Below, piece by piece: positions 56,893 to 64,000 of a DNA stretch of 64,000 nt. The DNA lies in contig OY730172.1 in assembly GCA_963422465.1 (NCBI GenBank), positions 3,596,001 to 3,660,000 of the forward strand, written 5' to 3'. Origin of the DNA: Lichina pygmaea (Eukaryota > Ascomycota > Lichinomycetes > Lichinales > Lichinaceae). Below the pieces are notes generated by a model, which did no database searches, was not told the DNA's origin, and worked only from the letters and a program-made list of their open reading frames with translations. Position 1 is the first letter of the stretch; the number at the start of each line of letters is the position of its first letter. Made by a program: the position numbers and the translations under genes.

Positions 56893-58852
56893 TGTTCTCA
56901 ACACTGAATTTCGTAGGAGGTACTGTGAACAGGCTCAATCGAGCCTTCTCGTACGAACAGTGTCTTGGACTGGCTTCATCAACGATCAAGGTTTGCAGAT
57001 AGATGGCGCTCGCAGAGGCTCAACAGCACATGCTCGATCTGACGATGGCTCAGTAGAGAGCAGCTAGAGCATGGAGACACTGCAATACGTACAAACGTAT
57101 CCGATAACTGTCGATGGTTGTAAATACATACAGTACTTACCGTGCCCCTCGGACGTATTGCCTCACCGTCACACAGAGAGGTTATCTTCACTGTTGCGTG
57201 ACTACATAGAGAAGGGTCGTTGGGGACAGAGTACCTCTGTACGGGAGTACGGTGGATCGATTGGCACTTTGTATCTGGTTATGACTTTTGTCGACTGCTC
57301 GCTGCAAAGAGGCCGAGCTCAGAAATAATGAGAATCTTGACTAAAGAGGGTTTCGAGGAGATACTATAAAATTACGGAGGCGCTTGCATGTTTGAAGTTG
57401 AATCTGTTGAGAACAGTTATAGTACCCATACGTACGTATGTACGCTCCGTACGTATGTACGCATTACATCAAAGATCTATTGCTGAGCTGATAGACACTT
57501 TTTGACCCCCTCAGGTGTCCTGACTGAGGGCAGGGAGATTGGGGAGGGGGAGGGGGGGCACCCGCACCAAATGATGGCAATACCCCCGGTCCACTGCCAC
57601 TTGACCACATGTGCCGAAGCCCTGGCCTGATTGCATTGCTAGCGATTGCCAAGGACTCGCCCGCGTCGCCTAATCATAGGCTTGCATTAGCTGTTGAGGA
57701 GAGTGAGGGGCACTAGCTCCTGTCCCGCATGAGGTCAATGTGTAGAGATGACAGTGTCTGGACTAGCCATTGCAGTGTATATGTCAGGGGGCAACATGTC
57801 GTTCTTAAGTAGAAGATACTAGCTGCAATGCTGTCATCTTTGCATACCGACCTCACCCAGATTGCTCCGCAGGGCGCTCTCTACCGTGTCTCTCCACTTC
57901 CATGGTCCCCTGGCATGCTCGTACGTAACGGACCACATTTTATGACTACTTTTGAATTGGTGGTGATGCTCGGAAGAAATAAGTACCCCATTGCCCCTCA
58001 CCGACTCCACAGGCACGACCGGCAGCGCTCCCCCACCAACTGCTGACGGTCCCCACACCTCAAAAAAAGCTATAGACAGCATCAGACATGAGTTTTGATC
58101 ACTGGAACAAGGAGCTAAATACCGGGTGAACTGTTTGAACAAGTGTGACGGATGAATTTGTACCGAGTACATACGTACGGAACGTACTACGTGATGCTTC
58201 CAAGGGTTTTGACACAGGTGGTCGATCTATCAAGACATACGGAAGTACGTATGTATCTAGGTACAGGATGTACCTATGTACATGCGTACGTACGAGGTAC
58301 ATCCCGGTGAGGGGAACAGAATCAGGTGGAGGGACGTGTGGGGGATCCGTAGTAATTGTCTGTACCAAGTACATAGATACCTGGGTTCGTAACACGTACA
58401 TACGCCGGAAGTACATATCGCAGTTCTCTCGAATCAACTCCAACTCCACGTCTAGTCGCGACGTTGATGGAGACCAAGGTATTTTGACTTCCAACCTACC
58501 CAGGTAGTCGTGCACCTCCGACACAAACTCTCAATACCCGGCAAGCTTTCATATACTCTTGCTTGTTCTTCGTTGGAGAGCCATGTTCTTCCTTACCCTA
58601 CATCTTTCTAGATCACCAACCCAGAGGGAAATTCCGACGTCTGTGGGGAAGCGTATCCGGGGGCAGTCCTATCCTCGTCGAGTCACGATGGGAGATGTCA
58701 CACTCCCAGCAGACGTCTCTGCGTCGCCGGAGCCACCCATCCTCCTGAATGGAGGTCGAGGTTGACCAGCCGAACGTCTTTGTTGTTCATCTCAAGCGGG
58801 AAACGAGCTGGTGTGGAAGGGGAGAGTGGGAAGTGTTTGCACCACCGCGATC
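56893..58852. other. Intergenic region upstream of the GDE1-like gene
   Basis: About 2 kb with no recognised gene. It is rich in GTAC/TACGTA-type motifs (57425-57462 and 58165-58300, for example cgtacgtatgtacg). It separates two divergent genes. Short ORFs here have no family features. Confidence 0.5.
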
Positions 58853-61800
58853 ATGAAGTTTGGCCATAGGTAAATCCTACCTGCAGCTTGGGGAGCCCCC
58901 ACCCCTCGCCTCAACCTGGCCGTGGCGTCGAAGTGGATGGGCTGACCGGACATGCGGTTCAGTCTATCTCGGAATCAGGTACCCGAGTGGTCGTCGGCGT
59001 ACATCAACTACAAGAGTCTGAAGAAGTTGATTCGTTCCGCCGCCGAGAGGGTCAAAGACGGAGAAGATCCCGATCTGGCCGGTCAGCATGCCACGATAGT
59101 GCTGGTCGGCAACGGGCCGAGTGGCTGACGCTAACGACGGTGGTAGCATTTCTTTACTCGCTGGAGCGCAACTTGGAGGACGTCGATGCCTTTTACAACA
59201 GGAAGTTGGGTGACGTCTCGCGCCAGCTCAAGCTCCTACACGCTCGCTATGATGTGGCAGAATCGTTGCAGAAGCTGTCGGACGACGAAGCTAGCGAGCT
59301 GCAGGCTACGTTGCTGGACCTGAAGGACCGGCTGAAGAAAGTACAGTGGTATGGTGAGGTCAACAGGCAGGGCTTCGTCAAGATCGTGAAGAAGCTGGAC
59401 AAGAAGGTGCCAGGCACGCATATTCAGCCCAGCTATATGCATTCGAAGCTGAGTCCGAAGCTCTTCGCAACGAACGTGGAGCTCCTACGGCGGAGCCATG
59501 CCATCGACGGATGGCTTGCCGAGCTCGAGGAGGTACAAGCAGCCGAGGCGGGAGCCTCGAGCTCGGGCTCCGATTCTGCGAGACGCGTCTGGGTGCGGAC
59601 ACCGGTTGGCTTTGACGATGAGCTCGCTCGGGACTTGCAGCAAGCCATAAGAGAGGACGATACCGAAGCCGTCCGATCACTGCTCTCTGCATCCGGGGTC
59701 TCGGTGGGCAACGGTGGCAACGACGGCAACAACGCCGACGAGGAGGTTGTCCCACACTTTGCGGTGCTCAACATGCTTCAGCACGCCATATCCTGCAAGG
59801 CGAGGAGGTCGATGGATGTTCTGCTCGGACATCTTGACGGTCTCGATGGCGATGGCGACATCAACCACCGAAACTGCATACATCGACTTGTCATCAGCAG
59901 CGCTCGGTCCCACTCGGCCAAGCCCGGCAACGACTACTCCGCCACCCTCAGTCACTCCGCTTCGAGTCGCTCTGGCGGTAGCGCCACTCCATTTCCACCC
60001 ATACCCCGTCTGACCTCTTCTGGGTCGATCAATCCCAGCCAGTTGGAGCTTGTAGGACCCCCTGATGATCGAGCACAGCTGCTCGACTATCTTCTTTGCA
60101 AGCTTCGTCCCGCTCAACGGTCCGCACTCAAAACCAAAGATGCATTCGGCCGTTTGCCCTTGCATTATGCTGCTACGGCAGGCTTGGTCGACGTCTGCAA
60201 GACTCTCGGTCGATACATGCGGCTGTGGGGTCAGTACGACGTCACTGAAGGGCTCGATGGAGTCTTTTGGCCAGACGGCGAAGGCATGGCTCCGGTCCAT
60301 CTGAGCGCTCTCGCCGGCCACGTGGCGACGACCAAAGCGCTCATCGACGCCGCAACCTGTGATGTCGATGTCGAGCGCAGCCTCGGCCCTCTCTTGCGGG
60401 CTTCGCAATCCGGCTCCGTCCTGAACTTGGCTACGAGGGCCGATCATGTCGACGCCGTTCGGCTTCTGCTCGGTGCCGGTGTGGACGTCAACCACCAAGA
60501 CGATCAAGGCGAGACGGCGCTGCACGTCGCCGCTCGATTCGGCCATGAGCAGTGTACCCGGGTGCTGCTCGCCGCCGTCGACTCTCAGAGGGCTGACACC
60601 GAGATTGCCGAGAAGGCCTTCGGTTGGACCCCGCTGTTCGTCGCTTGCGTCGAAGGCCATCTGGGCATCGTGCAGCATCTACTCTCGGCCGGGGCGCAGC
60701 CGGACGGGTTCGACATGTCCGGTTGGACGGCCAAAGAACATGCGGCGCTGCGCGGTCACTTGAAGGTGGCGAGATGCTTGGCTGCCCTTCCGCTCGCGAC
60801 CATCGCGGAGTCGCAAGGCTCGCCGACGCTCGGCCCGCCGCCCTCCCTGTCGCGTTCGTTCCCGGACGACAAGAGACCGGCGGCCCAGAACAACGCGACT
60901 GCGACGGCACGTGCGATCGCTCCGATCAAGACCTTTGGTCATCGGTATCTCCGGGATGGCGCCATGATCCTCGTGAGCCTCGGAACCATGGACAGCAGGA
61001 AGACGGTCGATCCGGTTACGTTGGAGCTACCAGCAGGAGAAGCGGACCAGCGCTCGACCCCGTTCGATAGCGCGGTATCGGTCGTTGTCTCGGCCGCTGG
61101 AGCCAGCGGCGAAGCCTCGGTCATCGATCTTCCCGTCGGGGAGACCGTCTCCGTCGAACCCATTGCGTTCACCACCTCGGATCCGTCCAAGGTGCAGCTG
61201 TTCTTTGACATCGTGCCTACCTATCGCGCCTCTTCGGATCACGTCATCGGTCGGGCCGTGGCCCTCCTCTCGAGCGTCCGCCCCGCCGTCGGCTCCAAAC
61301 GTTGCACGCTGCAAGGGGACATCAGTGTGCCGGTCGTTGCGGCCAGTACCCTGCAAGTGATCGGATCGGTCCATTTCAACTTTCTCGTCGTCACCCCGTT
61401 TCATCACCCAAACATGGCCATCACTGGGGACCACACGTATTGGAAGAGCATGACGTCGACGACGCTCATAGGGCATCGAGGTAGTTCTGCACTTGGACTC
61501 GCTTTGCGTGGCGGTCTCCTAACCCCGTAAGCAAGGTCTCGGCAAGAACTTCTCATCGAGAAAATCGCTTCAGCTTGGGGAGAATACGATCGAGGTAGGG
61601 TCTTGGAAGGAGCGGATCATGTCCCTTCGAATGCTGAAGCCATTAGTCCTTCATCGCTGCCGCAAACTTGGGCGCTACTTATGTCGAGGTAAGCTCTGTA
61701 GCGACCGTTGTTGCCTGTCCTGGGATGCTAAAGTGTTTGCAGTTTGGTATGCACAGCACCGACCGCCGCCGTATCCCTGTCCCCACTAATTGCGAGCTAG

Positions 61801-62925
61801 ACGTGCAACTGACGAAGGACCACGTCCCGGTCATATACCACGACTTCCTCGTCAGCGAGACGGGAATCGATGCGCCGGTCCATGCGCTGACGCTAGAGCA
61901 AGTGAGCTACGTCGCGATGGAGACGGCTTGGTGATTCGACTAAGTTGGTCTACAGTTCTTGCATATCAGCGATCAGCGGACTCCCCGGCCGTCGCGACCT
62001 CCCTCGCCCGTGTTGTCTGTCGCTCCCCTCGGCTCGGGCCCGGCGCTCCCTAGCCCCGCAGGCCGCAAGCAGAGATCGTACTCGGATAGCAGCACCAACT
62101 CGGAGACTGTCGAAGACATGAGGGAGCGCATGAAGCACACCCGTGACTTCAAGATCAAGGGTTTCAAGGGCAACAGCCGCGGGAACGTCATCCAGGCACC
62201 CTTCACGACGCTCGAAGAGATGTTCAAGAAGCTGCCCGAATCGGTGGGGTTCAACATAGAGATGAGTACGTTTCTCGGAGATGGGAGGTGAATTGCAGCT
62301 GACGCCTGGCTCCAACCAGAGTATCCGATGTTGTTCGAGAGCGAGGAGCAGGGCATGGATACGTATGCCGTCGAGCCTAACTCGTTTGTCGACAGCGTGC
62401 TGGAGATGGTGCATCGGCACAGCGGCAAGCGCCACATTATGTTTTCGTCGTTCAACCCAGACATCTGCCTCCTGCTGTCGCTCAAACAGCCATCGATCCC
62501 GGTGCTCTTCCTCACCGACGCCGGCACTACCACGGCCGGCGACATCCGGGCCAGCAGCCTGCAGGAAGCCATCCGATTTGCGTCCAGATGGAATCTGCTC
62601 GGGATCGTCACGGCGGTGGAACCGCTTCTGCTCTGTCCGAGGCTGGTTCGGGCCGTCAAGGAGTCGGGACTGGTCTGCGTCTCCTACGGCACGATGAACA
62701 ACGTTCCCGAAAACGTCCAAGTAAGGATGCCCATGCCTCTCCGCTGTTCCGCAGCAATTGTTATCAAGCTGACCATCGCCTTTCGATATCCAGCTGCAAG
62801 TCAAGGAAGGCATCGACGCCGTCATCGTCGACAGCGTGCTCGCCATTCGTAAAGGGCTCACGGGTGGCGACGTCGTCGCTCCACAGCCGAACGGAAGTGA
62901 CGCCACGAGAGCGACCGATCTCTGA
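58853..62925 (+). CDS. GDE1: Glycerophosphocholine phosphodiesterase, SPX-ankyrin-GDPD (Gde1 type)
   Basis: Nine exons: 58853-58869, 58963-59081, 59147-61480, 61536-61594, 61647-61688, 61797-61901, 61956-62265, 62320-62720, 62794-62925; 1172 residues (yeast Gde1 1223). The N-terminal SPX domain begins MKFGHSLSRNQVPEW and continues INYKSLKKLI and FLYSLERNLEDVDAFYNRKL. It senses inositol pyrophosphate/phosphate status in this family. Middle: several ankyrin repeats (GRLPLHYAATAGLVDVCKTL; GETALHVAARFGHEQCTRVL; TPLFVACVEGHLGIVQHLL). C-terminal GDPD domain: IGHRGLGKN, LGENTIESF, YVE-LDVQLTKD, IYHDFLVS, CFSS-type MFSSFNPDIC, FLTDAG. It hydrolyses glycerophosphocholine to choline and glycerol-3-phosphate. 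The Ser/Gln-poor linker SDQRTPRPSRPPSP inside GDPD is an insertion common in fungi. Splice phases all agree. Confidence 0.94.
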
Positions 62926-64000
62926 TGGATCTCTCTCTTGATGCAACAGAGGGGCACCGACAAGGGCTGGCTAGAGCTTCCCCCCAACAGTCGTAGCATA
63001 CTAGGTACTGTAGTAGGTACACCCACCCTCCAACCTCTCAGCTATACCATGCAGTACAGGGAGTCTCCCTCAACGGATCTGCTCTCTATCGTCAATTCAC
63101 ACTACAGTACATACGTACCGTACACTATAAATACCAGTCTCAGAGTTTTACAGATGGAGAGACCAGACCAGACCAAACCAGACCAGACAAGTCTTGTTCT
63201 CATCAGCTCTCATCAACCTGTTAAGAAAAGCACTGCAGCTATTGTTGATTGACTACCTGTAGTAGTATTCCTCTACAGCGATCCACATAAGTAGTGACAC
63301 ACTTACAGTAAAGTTACTCACTGACAAGATCCCTCTTATAGGTCAGTAGCTACATTAAGTAGTTTTCTAGATTGATCTTCATTCTGATCTCACTAGTACT
63401 GTGAGACTGATAGTGTCTTGAAGCTAGTCCGAACAGTGTCAGTGGCTACAATAGCAAAAAGAAGTATCTCTCCAGAGACCTGACAGTAATACAACAGGTA
63501 GTGCTGCGGAGTCTATAGAGTAGATTAGACTGGTGATGATCAGACTACTGAGAATCTTGGGCGTTCTGACAATCACACAGGTGGTACACTGCAGGTCAGG
63601 TGATCTACCTGGTCATGGCTGAGCCAAGAGGGCTGTGTGACTTATAGGTGTCGCTGGCTACTTAAGTAGTGCCGGATCACTTCTGACAGGTACTTGATTG
63701 TATTTTCTGTTGATGGTGTTTTGCTACTATACTATACGGAAGTACTTCATTCACCTCCTCACTTGTATCTGTCTGTTCACGTCATCAGCAGAGCAATTAG
63801 TCTATCAACATTCAGCCAACGAGTGGCTACATCCAATCTCTCGACAGGTCAGAAAACCAAGTGCATCCGTGCAAGTAGTCACAGATTTCTTTCTGAGAAA
63901 CTTGTTTGCTTGATGGAGTCAGCCTGTCGGAAGCGCAGAACAATTCACCAGAAGATGTGGATCTCATTGAGCGTGCTCTCTCTCGAGGGGAGATCTCGCT
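62926..64000. other. Right end of window, no recognised gene
   Basis: After GDE1 come a GTAC/agtac-rich stretch (63000-63130), a short ccagaccagac run (about 63160-63190) and, from about 63250 on, CpG-poor sequence that resembles the decayed repeats at the left end in composition. No LTR, LINE tail or coding motif could be matched. It may be the edge of another repeat block. Confidence 0.4.

Noticed and set aside
59677-60678. 333-codon minus-strand ORF
   Set aside because: Shadow of the GDE1 exon 3 on the other strand; the ankyrin repeats are clearly in the plus-strand frame.

Overview
This window is nuclear DNA of a filamentous ascomycete (Pezizomycotina). The evidence is short spliceosomal introns (about 50-185 nt, GT..AG), a Pezizomycotina-type PPR protein and thioredoxin-like protein, an SPX-ankyrin-GDPD phosphodiesterase, a Lys2-type aminoadipate reductase, chromodomain Ty3 elements and a fungal LINE. 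I cannot name the genus.

Layout. (1) 1-33.5 kb is a nested retrotransposon block. All coding capacity there is broken by stops. Two related Ty3/chromovirus families are present: family alpha (copies E1, E2, E3, LTRs 341-460 bp) and family beta (copy E4, 600-bp LTRs). One LINE family (pieces A-E) and a tRNA-derived SINE that carries the LINE 3' tail are also there. The nesting can be read directly: E4 sits in E3 (5-bp TSD ttaac), E3 sits in E1 (5-bp TSD tattt), and E2 interrupts E1. LINE-C and one SINE sit in E2 (13-bp TSDs), LINE-D sits in E1 (13-bp TSD), and a second SINE sits in LINE-B (12-bp TSD). The whole E1 complex probably split an older LINE into pieces B (3.1-6.0 kb) and E (32.6-33.5 kb). 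(2) 33.8-62.9 kb is host gene space, CpG-rich. It holds PRP43 helicase (-), PRMT5/Skb1 (+), SmF (-), a DUF866/CXXC zinc protein (-), a mitochondrial-type PPR protein (+), a short Lys2-like reductase (-), a thioredoxin-fold protein (+), an alpha/beta hydrolase with HGGG and GDSAGG motifs (-) and a GDE1-type glycerophosphodiester phosphodiesterase (+). I rebuilt exon-intron structures by hand; the summed exon lengths are multiples of three in every gene for which I give a complete model. SmF and the DUF866 gene are made of small exons and are easy to miss as single ORFs. (3) 62.9-64 kb is CpG-poorer sequence without a recognisable gene.

Most interesting points. Both Ty3 families carry, on the opposite strand between the chromodomain and the 3' LTR, a conserved ORF (about 167-190 codons). 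It encodes a Zn2Cys6-like six-cysteine cluster followed by a probable coiled coil, and its 3' end overlaps the end of pol. Both families also share a tandem W-x2-C-x4-C-x2-H motif between gag and protease, and both show a likely self-priming signal next to the 5' LTR. The two E4 LTRs differ only by transitions, mostly at CpG, which points to CpG-directed decay rather than the usual CpA-type RIP.

The host genes are ordinary housekeeping functions: splicing (PRP43, SmF), protein arginine methylation, phosphate/phospholipid turnover and amino-acid reduction. They show no obvious operon-like or cluster logic; PRP43/PRMT5 and DUF866/PPR are divergent pairs.
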